A DNA stretch of 64,000 nt, from the NCBI GenBank assembly GCA_034509755.1, contig CM067550.1, positions 4,953,001 through 5,017,000 of the forward strand, written 5' to 3'. Below the pieces are notes generated by a model. The model worked only from the letters and a program-made list of their open reading frames with translations. It was not told the origin of the DNA and made no database searches. Position 1 is the first letter of the stretch. Every line of letters begins with the position of its first letter. The position numbers and the translations under genes are program-made. This document shows, piece after piece, positions 45,145-55,860 of the stretch. This DNA comes from Anisodus tanguticus (lineage: Eukaryota > Streptophyta > Magnoliopsida > Solanales > Solanaceae).

Positions 45145-46565
45145 TTGCACACTATTATTAAGACCGATGTCACACCCCTGAGATACAATAGTGTGGGGGA
45201 CCTCTATCCTTTCTTATCCACATCCGCTACCATATCCCGCTCGCATACCTCCCTCGCTGCCATCTCTCCATCAACTTGGCACAATAGACTTGGACACCCA
45301 GGAGCTCCTGTTTTTAATTTTCTTAGAAGCAATAATTTCATTCGATATAATAATGGGAAACTTTACCAACATTGTTTTTCTTTCCCTTTAGGCAAACATG
45401 TTCGCCTTCCGTTTCAATTATCTTTAAGTGTTACGTTTTCTCCCTTTGATATTGTGCATGCTGACTTATGGACATCTCTCATTAATAGCTCACTGGGTCC
45501 TAAATATTATCTCGTTCTATTAGATGATTTTTCTCACTTTATTTGGGTCTACCTACTTAAATTCAAGTCTGAAGTGTTTACCAAGTTTCTTAAATTTCGT
45601 ATTTATATCAAAACACAGTTTAAAAAAGCCATCAAATCATTTCAATGTAATAATGGTCGTGAGTTTAACAATTTCACTCTTCACAAATTTTGCAAAAATA
45701 ATGGCATGGTTTTTCATTTTTTTCGTGTCCCCACACCTCCCCTCAAAATGGTAAGACTGAGTGAATCATCCGCATTATTAATAACATGGTTCGTACAATC
45801 CTTTTTCATACCTCTCTCCCCCCTTCTCTTTGGGTCTATATAGTCAAAATGATAGAATATATCCTTAACATTTTACCTACCCGTACTCTTCATAACAAAA
45901 CCCCCACCGAAATCCTCTACCATCGGATCCCCTCGTACGATCACCTTCGGATTTTCGATTGCCTTTGCTACCTAAATCTCACCTCCATGACCCCCCATAA
46001 ATTAACACCACGCACCACTCATGTGTCTTCTTAGGTTTCCCGTCTAATCATAGGGGGTATTCGTGCTATGACTACCTACACGTCAAATCCACGTCTATCA
46101 TCATGTCACATTTGACGAGATAATATTCCCAATTGCAAACATCCAAAAATTCTGAAACACGGATTACACCTTTCTAGATGAGTCAGATACCTCTCATGTC
46201 ATACTCACCAAACTCTAGCATGCCAACACCGCTGCCCCCACAGTTCAATCACCACCCAATCCCACTGCCACCACCAGCGATCTGTCAGACCATTCCCCGA
46301 CAGTGATGACCCGACCCGCCATCGTCCCTCACTTCCGTCGGCATCCCTGGTCGACCAACCTAGTGTCTCCGCCACCTGTCGTCCCTTCTTTCGTCAACCA
46401 AAAAAGCCCATCGACTGCCCCACAGCAACCCCATCATAGTCATCCAAACCAGTCGCCGACACCAGACCCGAAATTGCGTCACCCAAATCTCATCGATCTG
46501 ACCCGCTACCCAACCACACCCAACCCGTCCCAGTCACTGAAACCAAACCCCCCTCACCCCTACCT
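45145..46565 (+). pseudogene. Copia 6 GAG-pre-integrase, integrase and linker
   Basis: WHNRLGHPGAPVFNFLRSNN is followed by GKHVRLPF, IVHADLWTS (first Asp), LVLLDDFSHFIWVYLLKFKS and FQCNNGREF, where the second catalytic Asp is replaced by Asn. The SQNGKAER segment is lost by a frame change near 45750. 45786-46034 carries IVKMIEYILNILPTRTLHNK. The Pro/Thr-rich frame to 46565 is the usual linker before RT. RT is absent. Confidence 0.85.
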
Positions 46566-47310
46566 AGAGATGGCAGTGGATCCTGGACCCGATCCAGATC
46601 CGGTGGATTCAGATCCATTTTATAGGATATAGATCTTCAAAATTTGGACCCGACGGATCCGGATCGGACCCGGATCTATTTCTGACGGATCTGATCTAGA
46701 TCTGGATCTTATATTTGAGATCCATATCCGGTCCAGATCCGACCCGTGGATTCATTTTTATTAAATATAATTATAACCTAGAATGTAATTTTATAAGTAT
46801 TTTCTTAAAATTTTTCATAATTTATGTATTTTACATTCAGATTTGGACTTTATTTTTTAAATGGTCCATACGTTTAAGGCCATAATTCTCAAAAGTCCTA
46901 ATAAAAAACTAAGCGGAAACATATCTTTAACAACAGAAACCCTACAAGTTCCAAGCCTCCAATTCTCAAAATCAAAAACCCTCATTGATTTTTCTTTCAA
47001 AATTAGAAACCCTCATTGCTATATATTTCTTGCATTTGAAAACACAGGAGTTCAATTTTCGTCCTATCTTGTGATGTTGTTAATTACTTACTTTGCTTCA
47101 TCGTCTTTATTTTCTTGTGATGTTAAAACTTCGTTCGTATTTTGGAAGAATGGTGTCATGTTTGTGTAGGTTGATTGAATGAACTCAATCATTTTTTCAA
47201 TCAGATTGGGTTTCATTTTGTCAAAAAAGTTTCAACAAGTGGGAATATTCTTTAAGGCAAAATATTTTACATGTGGATCCAAATCCGATCTGTGGATCCG
47301 ATGGATCCTA
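46566..47310. mobile_element. GGATCC-rich non-autonomous element
   Basis: Both ends are packed with GGATCC, GATCCGG and AGATCTGGATC words (46575-46750 and 47272-47308), in partly inverted arrangement, around an AT-rich centre. It interrupts copia sequence: linker on the left, RNase H on the right. Open frames inside (46861-47169) have no recognised domain. The superfamily (possibly hAT) is not established. Confidence 0.5.
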
Positions 47311-47577
47311 AGGTGTTTATGGTGTACAATGATAACATATCTGCGATCTACTTATCTCATAACCCGGTTCAACATTAGAGAACCAAAGCACATTGAGATG
47401 GATATACATTTTGTTCGTGAGAAGGTTACTATAGGTCATGTTAAGGTGTTACATGTGCCTTCTTCGTATCAGTATGCAGATATCTTCCCTAAAGGACTTC
47501 CTAGACAGCTATTCCTAGACTTCAGAGCCAGTCTCAGTGTCCGGCCCCCTCCCTCTCCGACTGAGGGGGTGTATTAG
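47311..47577 (+). pseudogene. Copia RNase H C-terminus, copy 1
   Basis: The sequence reads YNDNISAIYLSHNPVQH, a stop, RTKHIEMDIHFVREKVTIGH, then SSYQYADIFPKGLPRQLFLD and ends PTEGVY at the LTR. It is the RNase H end of a TA...CA-type copia. The first part of pol is missing, being replaced by the GGATCC-rich element. Confidence 0.85.
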
Positions 47578-47734
47578 CGAATATTACCATATATTGTCAT
47601 ATATTTTGTAATTAATAGTAGTGTATAATTATGGTAAATATAGGATCCATATTCAATTAGAATTCAACATTGTACACACTATATATTTTTATTAATGAGA
47701 AATACTCCCCAAGGAAGATTAATGCAATCTTACA
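47572..47734 (+). repeat. Copia 3' LTR, copy 1
   Basis: It starts TATTAGCGAATATTACC after the purine tract CTGAGGGGGTG and ends CAATCTTACA. It is closely similar to 48954-49119 and to the TA...CA LTRs of copia 3 and copia 7. Confidence 0.85.
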
Positions 47735-47807
47735 CGTACCAGACAGTAATGATGATCATTCAACGTATAACGTAGTGTATGATGAAATTGTTCACAAAGC
47801 TTTTATT

Positions 47808-48737
47808 GGAATATGTAAAGCAACAACGGAAATAGTAAATAACTATTATAGTGATCGAAAGGATAAAGAACAAATAGGACAACAACAAGTTGTCAATATC
47901 TTGATCTTTAATTGAAACTTCAAATATGGAACTTGTATTCGGAAATACAAGAACATGGAGTGCTACACTTGTGGCTTGCAGATCCGCTAAGAATACGAAC
48001 GGTTAGAGTCATTCGTCTGATAAGTTAACACCTGAAACACTTAGCAACCAATTAAATAAACACAACACCATCGGTTGAGTCGAGCATCGGATGAGTCGAG
48101 AGATGGCTCTCTGTCATTAAGACAAGATTGCCCCCGTATATAGGCTTTACGGAAGTGTGGACAATAGTCTCCCAAGATGAAATAGCAAACTATCAAGTGT
48201 GCAAAGCCTACACAAATGATCTCAGCAAAGAACACGAATAATGAAGATTGCTAAGGGAAGGATTGATTATCAGGAAAATCTAATCTCTTTGTGGTGTTGT
48301 GAACTAGTTTTTCTGTTCATATATGTTCTTCTATAGAATTGAGCCAAGGCTTCAATTATAGGTGTGCAAGATGGTCTTTCAAATGCCCCATAATGGCAAT
48401 CAATTGCCATGTAATGGATGACATTTAACCCCCAAGTAATGCAGCAACATAATGGTCCAAGTAATGACCATTATTGGGTGGATTCAATGCCATTGAAACC
48501 TCCTCAACAACCAAACCTTTTGGGATTCCGTCGAGCAGTCACTGCAATGAAGTGACGCGGCTCTGCCACATTATCGCCGCGACGCTAATTCAACTAGAAA
48601 ACCCACGACGCTCACTGCCAGTCAGGCTCCGCGACGCTCCGGGGCCACAGCCCTTCTCGATTCCTCGGCCCTTTTCCGACCAGTACCATCTTACACTTCA
48701 CACAATCCTTCCTTCGTTTACCAACGTGGAACACTTG
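47808..48737. repeat. LTR-like repeat, copy 2
   Basis: This is the second copy of 4186-5108. It lies between two copies of an RNase H-LTR segment. It carries CGCCGCGACGCTAATTC and related GCGACGC words near its right end. The complete outline (CTCGTATATAGGC-like start of transcript, CCAAACC, CATCTTACAC) fits an LTR, but this is an inference. Confidence 0.65.
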
Positions 48738-48957
48738 TCTCATAACTCGCTTCAACATTAGAGAACCAATCACATTGAGATGGATATACATTTTGTTCGT
48801 GAGAAGGTTGCTATAGGTCATGTTAAGGTGTTACATGTGCCTTCTTCATATGAGTATGTAAATATCTTCCCTAAAGGACTTCCTAGACAGTTATTCCTAG
48901 ACTTCAGAGCCAGTCTCAGCGTCCAGCCTCCTCCCGCTCCGGCTGAGGGGGTGTATT
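48738..48957 (+). pseudogene. Copia RNase H C-terminus, copy 2
   Basis: From TCATAACTCGCTTCAACATT it repeats 47355-47577 almost base for base, encoding HIEMDIHFVREKVAIGH and NIFPKGLPRQLFLDF. It starts abruptly at the right edge of the LTR-like repeat. Confidence 0.85.
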
Positions 48958-49119
48958 AGCGAATATTACCATATATTCGTCATATATTTTGTAATTAATA
49001 GTAGTGTATAATTATGGTAAATATAAGATCCGTATTCAATTAGAATTCAACATTGTACACACTATATATATTTGTATTAATGAGAAATACTCCCCAAGAG
49101 AGATTAATGCAATCTTACA
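48954..49119 (+). repeat. Copia 3' LTR, copy 2
   Basis: It starts TATTAGCGAATATTACC and ends CAATCTTACA. The following 76 bases (CGTACCAGACAGTAATG to CACAAAGCTTT) are also shared with copy 1, so the duplication includes flanking DNA. Confidence 0.85.
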
Positions 49120-49196
49120 CGTACCAGACAGTAATGATGATCATTCAACGTATAACGTAGTGTATGATGAAATTATTCACAAAGCTTTCTCATAGC

Positions 49197-49683
49197 TGAG
49201 CTAACGATAACTTCGATTTTGTTAACTTTGCGAACTTTTCTCCGGAACTTTTTTGCTGCTACTGAAAAATAATGATAGTGAAAGATTCTCACCCTACAGC
49301 TCTTCGACAGTTTCAGAGAGGTAAGAGTGAATATAGACTCCGCCATGGTATGTAAAGGATTAAGTTTTATTTACCTACTTCATATAATAAACAGTGGTGT
49401 TAATTAGTGAACTTATGCTGTATTTTGGAAATATTTGTTATGCAGATCTAATGCTGCAATGCTACTTCGACTAGATTTGATAGTGCATTCGTACCTCCGC
49501 TCCAGATGAAATTTTTCTTCGAGGTTCAAGAAGCTAGAAAAGGAACCCCCACCCAATGGTGTTTTTATGACCACTTATGGGATTACACCGGGTTTGTTGT
49601 TGTTATTGTTGGACAAAAATCAGACTGAGGTTGATGGTTTTTTATATGTAGTGTGATTCATAATTTTATGTCATTGTCTGCAG
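49197..49683 (+). other. Possible upstream remnant of the RNase T2 locus
   Basis: No further T2 motif (for example the FTIHGLWP histidine box) was found here. Short exon-like stretches near 49300 and 49500-49600 have splice-like edges, but no family could be named. Confidence 0.3.
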
Positions 49684-49775
49684 AAAAACACGGGACATGT
49701 TCTTATCCAGTTGTCCATGATGAGTACGAGTACTTCCTGACGACTTTGAATGTTTACTTCAAATATAACGTCACT
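49684..49775 (+). pseudogene. RNase T2 (RNS2-like) exon fragment
   Basis: After an acceptor CTGCAG, the exon reads KHGTCSYPVVHDEYEYFLTT then LNVYFKYNVT and ends at a donor GTAAGT. KHGTC is the second catalytic motif of RNase T2 enzymes, with the catalytic Glu normally encoded across the preceding splice site. The sequence resembles vacuolar class II S-like RNases (Arabidopsis RNS2 type), which recycle RNA. The expected next exon is not found after the donor, nor the FTIHGLWP exon before it. This is therefore an isolated, well-preserved 92-bp exon. Confidence 0.8.
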
Positions 49776-52160
49776 GTAAGTTAATTGTTATTCTATTTAT
49801 TTATTCTGATTAACTTTGCCTTCTTGTATATTTTCTATAAGATTCTAACTTTGAGTTAGTTATTTGCATATATTCAGTATTGGGGCCAACAAATTGTTTG
49901 GCGTATCAGACGCAACAGCAGCTTCATAGCTCATCTTGAATAACTTGGTTTATATATTATGTCAAAACTTGAAATCACATATATTTTTAATAACCTTCCT
50001 AAGAAAATTTTTCTCTTGGCCGATGCAAACTTTTAAATGGATGATACTCTACAATATCATATATACAAGTTTGTTAAAGCATTTACAGTAGCCTGCTGGA
50101 ATTTATTTCATTGCAATAACTCATTGATCATTCGAGTATCCTTTTCTCAAGAAAATATACCAATATGGTTAACAGTTGGACTTTATTATACTGAAGAAAG
50201 TGAACACTTTCTCGCGTAATGCTGAATTCTCTCTTATTAACTGCATTATAACTTTCTGAGTATGTTAAGCATTCAATTACTTGACATTCTTCGTACTATC
50301 AGTGTAGCTTCTTGGCAATTTATTTGGGTGTTTTCGCGGCTTGTTTTTTTATTTCCAAACTATGCTTTTTATTACGAGTATTTGCTTTTGCAATTTTTGG
50401 TTGTGTTCGGCTATTTTTTCCAGATTTCCCACTTCGACCGCTGCTTACTGTTGTTATAACAATCATTTAAATCATCTTAGTAAAGTTAATTGTTTCTCTC
50501 TGTTTCGCTCTAATCCCAACAGAGTAATATCGGATTTTCTCTGATTAATGGATCTTTGGTGCTGGTACTGACAGTTTCTTTTTTATATTTGTTGTTTTAT
50601 AATGGCAGGGGATATTAAAAAATGGGCAATTTCCAGGATCAACTATTGAATGTGTGATCAATGACAACTTGATTATCAATATCTTCAACAGTTTGGATGA
50701 GCCCTTTCTCATTTCTTGGTGATTAATCATTCTTGTTTTGTGTTACTATATTTTTTTCCTTATGATCATTTTAAGGAATTAGAATACATTAGTTTTGGCA
50801 AGCTTATGGCTGTCTATATGGGGTAGGTATCGATTATTTCAAAGTATGCTGTTTGGACGTTATTTTCTTCTGTATGAAATTGAGTTCCTTCATATTTATG
50901 GGGCTCTTTCACGATGAGCAACGTGATCTTCATCAGCAAGAGATTAAAAGATCTGCAGAGATGCATTGTGCTACCAATTGACAGTTTCTCCTCAGAACTT
51001 TGCAGGCACAGAGCTATTTTGTTCAAGGTTAGTAAGAGACCTCTATTTCCTATTTTTCATATATTCGAAGTTTCAGTTGTCTTTTTTCACATGCTTTGCT
51101 ACTAGATCTATCTCGAAATTGCTTCTCTTCCCCCCCCCCCCCCCCCCCCCCCCACTACTGGTGGTTGATAGTCATAGCAGCTTTTCATCATTTAAATTTA
51201 TCTGCACATTGTTGTGAAGGTTCTATTACTTGGTTTTAGATTTCCTATTAAAGGAGCACATTAAATGTCACGCAGTAATACTTATCATTTATGCATGGGA
51301 ATTGGGTGGTACAGTAGGAGAAAAATAAGAAAGATTTAACATATTGAGAACTGTTAAATCTTTCGGTCTGGAATCTGGAAAGTATTGGCTAATGTACTAC
51401 AAATAAGATGAGTTGTTTTACAAATTAAGGGTTGAACTAATTATAGAATTGACTGGACAGAAGCTAGCTATAGTATGGCCATACATGGAGGTGTTTCAAG
51501 TTTGTGATTTTGGAGGGTGATCTCAATTTCTCCTTTTGGTGAATTTGTCAGTGTGATATATGTGATATATTCTTGCAAATTTAATGTGGCAACCACATTA
51601 AGGATCCAACCAAATTTTAACTCTCTCATTCATTGTTCTTCTAAGCAATAACTTGCAGTACACATTTCAAAGTTGATATTTCTGTTTTACAAAAAAAAAT
51701 CTGCTACTTTCAGCTAGCTCTAATTTATCTGCATATGTGATACAGGTTAACGAAGCACAAAATGCTCAAAACACTTAAATCCTTCTAAGGCAAAAGATGA
51801 CAAAGGTAGGGGGAAGAATACCGATACATGGATTATATGATTGGTTCTTAAGTTAATTTATAGAAGATATGGTATTATGCATATGGTAAATGGATACAGT
51901 GTTCTGCATTACCAACAAAGAGGTTAATGAATGGTTGGACCAAATTTTTAAGTCTTTAGAATCACCTCTCATATTCAATCTATTTAGTTTCAATAATTAT
52001 GTTTTCCATCTTACTTGATTCAGAGTAGTTTTGCTGGGTTACTCAGCAGTAACTTTTGCGAGACTATCCATAAATTTATTTGGCCATCGAAATATAAACA
52101 TTTATTTTGCAAAATAAAAATGAGTTCATTACATTCCTTTTTATGAGACAATACATATTT
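49776..52160 (+). other. Non-coding DNA between gene fragments
   Basis: Mostly AT-rich, with intron-like composition. An exon-like stretch near 50890-51030 (EIKRSAEMHCATN in one frame) could not be assigned. No intact gene was seen. Confidence 0.35.
51130..51153 (+). repeat. Run of 24 cytosines
   Basis: An uninterrupted C tract follows GCTTCTCTT. It is difficult for polymerases and sequencers, so its length may be inexact. Confidence 0.9.
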
Positions 52161-52164
52161 ACTG

Positions 52165-52640
52165 TAATGAGTTCACTTTTCCCTACGAAACCAAAGCTAC
52201 AAAAAAGAAAGCCAAGTACGGAAGCTTATGCAAAGTCAGGTATGTGCGACCTATTGAGGGGCTGGTTCACGGTAATGAATGGTGGTATCGGTCGGGGGCA
52301 AGCACAACACTCGTTCCCGCAGCCCTTGTTGCAGCTGATAGACTTAAAAGTAAGGGCACGAAATCTATCTTACTCTTCCTTGGACTCTTCCACGGATCGG
52401 TGGATATGAAATAGAATGAATTCAAGGAAAAGTCATGAGTTGGGATCCTTTAAGGCGGGGGCACGGGGTTATGGTCTTGTTACTTTATGTTTCAGAGTCA
52501 ACTGATCCCTAGGGAATGAAAAAGGTAAATAAAGACCTTAGCCAAAAGCAAAGAATTTCCGGGCCCGAACAAGAGCTAAGACAGCAGGGCAGGTATTCTC
52601 AAAAAAGAAAGAAAGGAAAACAGGCAGGGCCTTCATTTGT
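52165..52640. other. GC-richer island, possible organelle-derived insert
   Basis: This stretch is visibly richer in G and C than its surroundings and in a style reminiscent of plant mitochondrial intergenic DNA (GGTCGGGGGCAAGCAC, TTTCCGGGCCCGAACAAGAG). It is not a known gene. A nuclear-mitochondrial insert is only a suggestion; I recognise no specific mitochondrial gene. Confidence 0.3.
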
Positions 52641-52664
52641 AACACTCGGTTATTGTTGTAACAG

Positions 52665-53013
52665 ATGGCAGCCGTTGAAACTGCATATGATGAGTTCCCT
52701 AACATTTTCGATACAGGCGGGGCAAAGGGTTTACCTGGAGATTCTGTCGAAAAGATCCCTAAGATTGTAATTACAAATGCTAATTATGTGGATGAAGAGT
52801 CTCCTGTTCAGCCTGCCTACAGGTAAGACACATTTACACCTTTATATGTTTTTCTACCGTCTGTTATTGAATTATTTAATTGACTCTGAATGCTGTTTTT
52901 GATTTCTATCTTTCCAGGACTTTCAACTGGGAAAGACAGCTAGATGTTCACCACAATGTTATCACATGTTTGATCTTCCTTGTACTGATACACAGTTATT
53001 GAGACATGGATAA
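52665..53013 (+). pseudogene. RING-H2 E3 ligase fragment (NEP1-interacting-protein-like)
   Basis: Exon 1 (52665-52822) follows an acceptor TAACAG and reads MAAVETAYDEFPNIFDTGGA, KGLPGDSVEKIPKIVITN. After a frame change at about 52795 it reads RVSCSACLQ before the donor GTAAGA. Exon 2 (52918-53013) reads DFQLGKTARCSPQCYHMFDL, PCTDTQLLRHG and then stops. GAKGL...KIPK, SC-x-CLQDFQ and CHHMF-like motifs are the C-terminal half of NIP-type chloroplast/membrane RING-H2 proteins. The frameshift, a Tyr for the first RING His (CYHMF), and the stop before the last Cys pair show it is non-functional. The N-terminal membrane part is absent. Confidence 0.78.
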
Positions 53014-53916
53014 ATATAACGTGGTTATTTCTATTTCTTTATACTCGTTTGTATCCATTTCCTGGAAATATAATGTGCTCCTTGGACCTTGATTGTTGTA
53101 GTCGATTACCATCCTGTATAAAATTTGAGCAATCATAGTGTGCTCTACTTCCACAAAGTAGTACCTTTGTATTGGTGTGTCTCTGGTTTTGCAATGCAAA
53201 GCCAAGGAGGCGAATGGGGGTTATACTATATATCCAAAATTAAAATCAATTTTTATATTTATATAGTAGATGTTGGACACTCTCTCTCCCCCCTTCTCCC
53301 TACGTGGCCTCTTCGTATATATATTTTATTATATTTTGATCCCCTTTATAAAAGTCTTGACTGTGTCACTGAATCCTTTGTCTACGGTATAGCCAACACT
53401 TTAGTTGAAGTAATGAAATGAATATGTTGAAGAACAACATGACTTTGTTTATGTTGGGCCCGGGCCTTACTAGTAATATTATATAAGAGCAAATTATAAG
53501 CTATATTATAATTCTTTATATTAATGAAAATAAATTTAAAAAATATTATCAAAAAATTAAAATAAGTGAGGTAAGCGTAATATCACAAATATCAATTACA
53601 GGAGGTTAGTGTTACGAAGCGAAACCTAAGAGAGGTCTATGAAATTATCACTTTTTTTTTACAAAATACATATATACACATGCACACACATACAAAAAGT
53701 TCGTGTTGCCTTCTTTTCATACTTAATGTTTATGGTGCAGTATTCTTAAAAGCGATAAAACATTCAATTTTACATAGTGATATTATTGTTTATATTGACG
53801 AGTGTTAATACAAGTTAAAAAGATGTTGCTCATGTGTTTATAATACATTATCTTGGATGTTGTTGTAAGAAAAATTATTTTAAAAAGAATAGTTTAATTC
53901 AAGGTTATAAAATATT
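53014..53916. other. AT-rich intergenic DNA
   Basis: No gene was recognised between the RING-H2 fragment and copia 7. Small open frames here have no family features. Confidence 0.4.
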
Positions 53917-53921
53917 TCTAC

Positions 53922-54079
53922 TATTAACGTGTACTACTACTATAATATACTCCATATATTATGTAATATTTAGTGATGTATAATTTGGATTCTTATTGTA
54001 TTAGGGTTCCACATTGTATACTATATATATTTATATTAATGAGAAAGACTCCCCAAGAGAAGATTAATACAATCTAACA
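53922..54079 (+). repeat. Copia 7 5' LTR
   Basis: A 158-bp LTR whose edges are set by the target duplication on the left and the primer-binding site TGATATCAGAAGCC (54080-54093) on the right. It lacks about 8 bases present in the 3' LTR around GTATAATTATGGTAG. Confidence 0.95.
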
Positions 54080-54093
54080 TGATATCAGAAGCC

Positions 54094-54323
54094 AAAACCT
54101 AAACCCTATTATTTGTTATACCCACAGCCCCCCCCCCCCCCCGCCTCTCTCGGTTTATTCAAACCGACGGTGGCTGCATACCAATTCCAGAAAACAACTC
54201 TTTTACATTCTTTCTACCTATCAATTCTTGACGAGCATTAATTTTTTTTTCTTTCTGCTTACCAATTCCAGAAAGCAACAACTCTATTTTCTTTTTCTTC
54301 CGTTGCTAAATTAATTCCCTATT
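54094..54323 (+). other. Copia 7 leader with cytosine tract
   Basis: The leader carries a run of 15 C (54128-54142) followed by GCCTCTCTCGG. An ACCAATTCCAGAAA...CAACTCT segment occurs twice (about 54179 and 54260), suggesting an internal duplication of about 80 bp. Confidence 0.75.
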
Positions 54324-55009
54324 ATGACTCCTCCCACAGCAGCCTCATCCTCCTCCGTCGTCACCCCCACCACACCCTCATCATCCTTTTCACCCTCCGT
54401 TCATCCAGCACTCATCGTAACCAACATTAAGAACTTCATTCATGTGCTTCTTGATCAGGAAGACGGTCAGTACTCTCCGTGGGTTGAACTTTTCCGTATT
54501 CATGCATGTGTCTATAACGTGTTTGACCACATTGACGACTCCTTCCTCACCCCATTGAGGTTGATGACCCAACATGGCATCGTCTTGACGCCGTTGTCAA
54601 ACAGTGGATATATGATACTATTTCTAAGGACATGCTCCTTACCATAATGAAATCCGGCGCCACGGCTCGTGAGTTATGGATTCGGTTATAGGAGAATTTT
54701 CAGGACAATAAGCACACTCGTGTTGTCTACTTAGAAGAACAATTCAATACCACGCGTCTTGAAAATATTTCCAACATGTCTGAATATTGCAAGCAGTTGA
54801 AACTAGTGGCGGGCCAATTATCCAACGTAGGAACGCCTGTTTCTGAAACTAAGATGGTTCTCCAATTAGTTGTTGGCATACCAAAATGTGAATACGATAC
54901 ATTGACCACAATGATACAACAGGCCGATCCATTACCCAGTTTCAACAAGGCATGCTCGCAATTACTATTGGAAGAAGCCCGATGTGTCAAGCAGGACGAA
55001 CACAATTAG
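54324..55009 (+). pseudogene. Copia 7 gag
   Basis: 54324-54647 starts MTPPTAASSSSVVTPTTPSS and reaches VHPALIVTNIKNFIHVLLDQ and WVELFRIHACVYNVFDHIDD before a frame change near 54570. 54776-55009 carries SEYCKQLKLVAGQLSNVGTP and FNKACSQLLLEEARCVKQD. A stop lies between the two pieces. The Gly/Gln-rich tail up to 55438 is also interrupted. Confidence 0.85.
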
Positions 55010-55448
55010 AAGGCGTTAGCGATTAAAAATCCGGCGACAATCACCGCCCCCACCGTCCAGCCGTTACCGCCGGACCACCACAGTCGATGCGGAGGCAGGG
55101 GTCGCTGCAATGGTAAGGGAGGGAAGGGTCGTGGCAGGGGTAAGGGACAGCAGTCCCAAGTCACTGGCCCAGCCACTGCCCAGTTTCACCCTTGGGCCGG
55201 TCCAGTGAATTACCAGTGGCCCAACCCTCTCGGTTGGGCCCTCTACGCGAGTCAACAGTCACTGGCCCATTACCAGCAGCTAGGCATTTTAGGCCCAGTC
55301 CCAGGCCAACATTCCGGACCCAGCCAAAATCACCAGGCCCATGTCGCCCCAGGCACTATAGCAGATTTTAACCACCGGTCTGGCCCCCACAAATTTGGGT
55401 TAGGCTTTCAGCTCCTTGAATTTGTAGCAGCCCGATGAAAATTGGTAC

Positions 55449-55860
55449 ATGGATACGGGGGCCACATCACATCGCACCCGCTCTGCAGGTAATCTTCCCA
55501 AACTGTTTCATTTAAAGCATCCTCAATTTATTACTGTTGGTAATGGCCACCGCATTCCAATTCAAGGGTATGGTACAACATACACCCAACTGCCTCACCC
55601 ACCCTTCTCCCTAAATAACATCCTGTATACTCCAAACATTATTAAAAACTTAATCTATGTTCAGCAATTTACTCGTAATGATTCGATCTCTGTTAACTTT
55701 AACCCTTTTGGTTTTACCGTGAAGGATCTTCGTACGGGGACACCACTTACGAGATGAAATAGCACGGGGGATCTCTATCCATTTTCATCCACCTCCGTTG
55801 CCAGCTCATGCTCTCCTATATCTCTCGCTGTTATCTCTCCGTCAACTTGGCATAATAGGC
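55449..55860 (+). pseudogene. Copia 7 protease and GAG-pre-integrase
   Basis: It begins MDTGATSHRTRSAGNLPKLF with an intact DTGA catalytic motif, followed by HRIPIQGYGTTYTQLPHPPF and LYTPNIIKNLIYVQQFTRND. A stop at 55756 (TPLTR) is followed in frame by NSTGDLYPFSSTSVAS and WHNRLGQPG, where GHPG is usual. The stop is TGA where relatives have a Cys or Arg codon. Confidence 0.85.

Noticed and set aside
46303..46632. Pro-rich 109-codon frame as a possible host protein
   Set aside because: It continues the copia 6 integrase and occupies the place of the variable integrase-RT linker.
46861..47169. 102-codon frame in the GGATCC-rich element
   Set aside because: No recognised domain, AT-rich composition and no promoter context. 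It is probably open by chance.
49684..49775. S-locus RNase as identity of the T2 exon
   Set aside because: KHGTCSYPVVHDEYEYF resembles RNS2-type S-like RNases, not the more variable self-incompatibility RNases, and neither an F-box cluster nor other exons are present.
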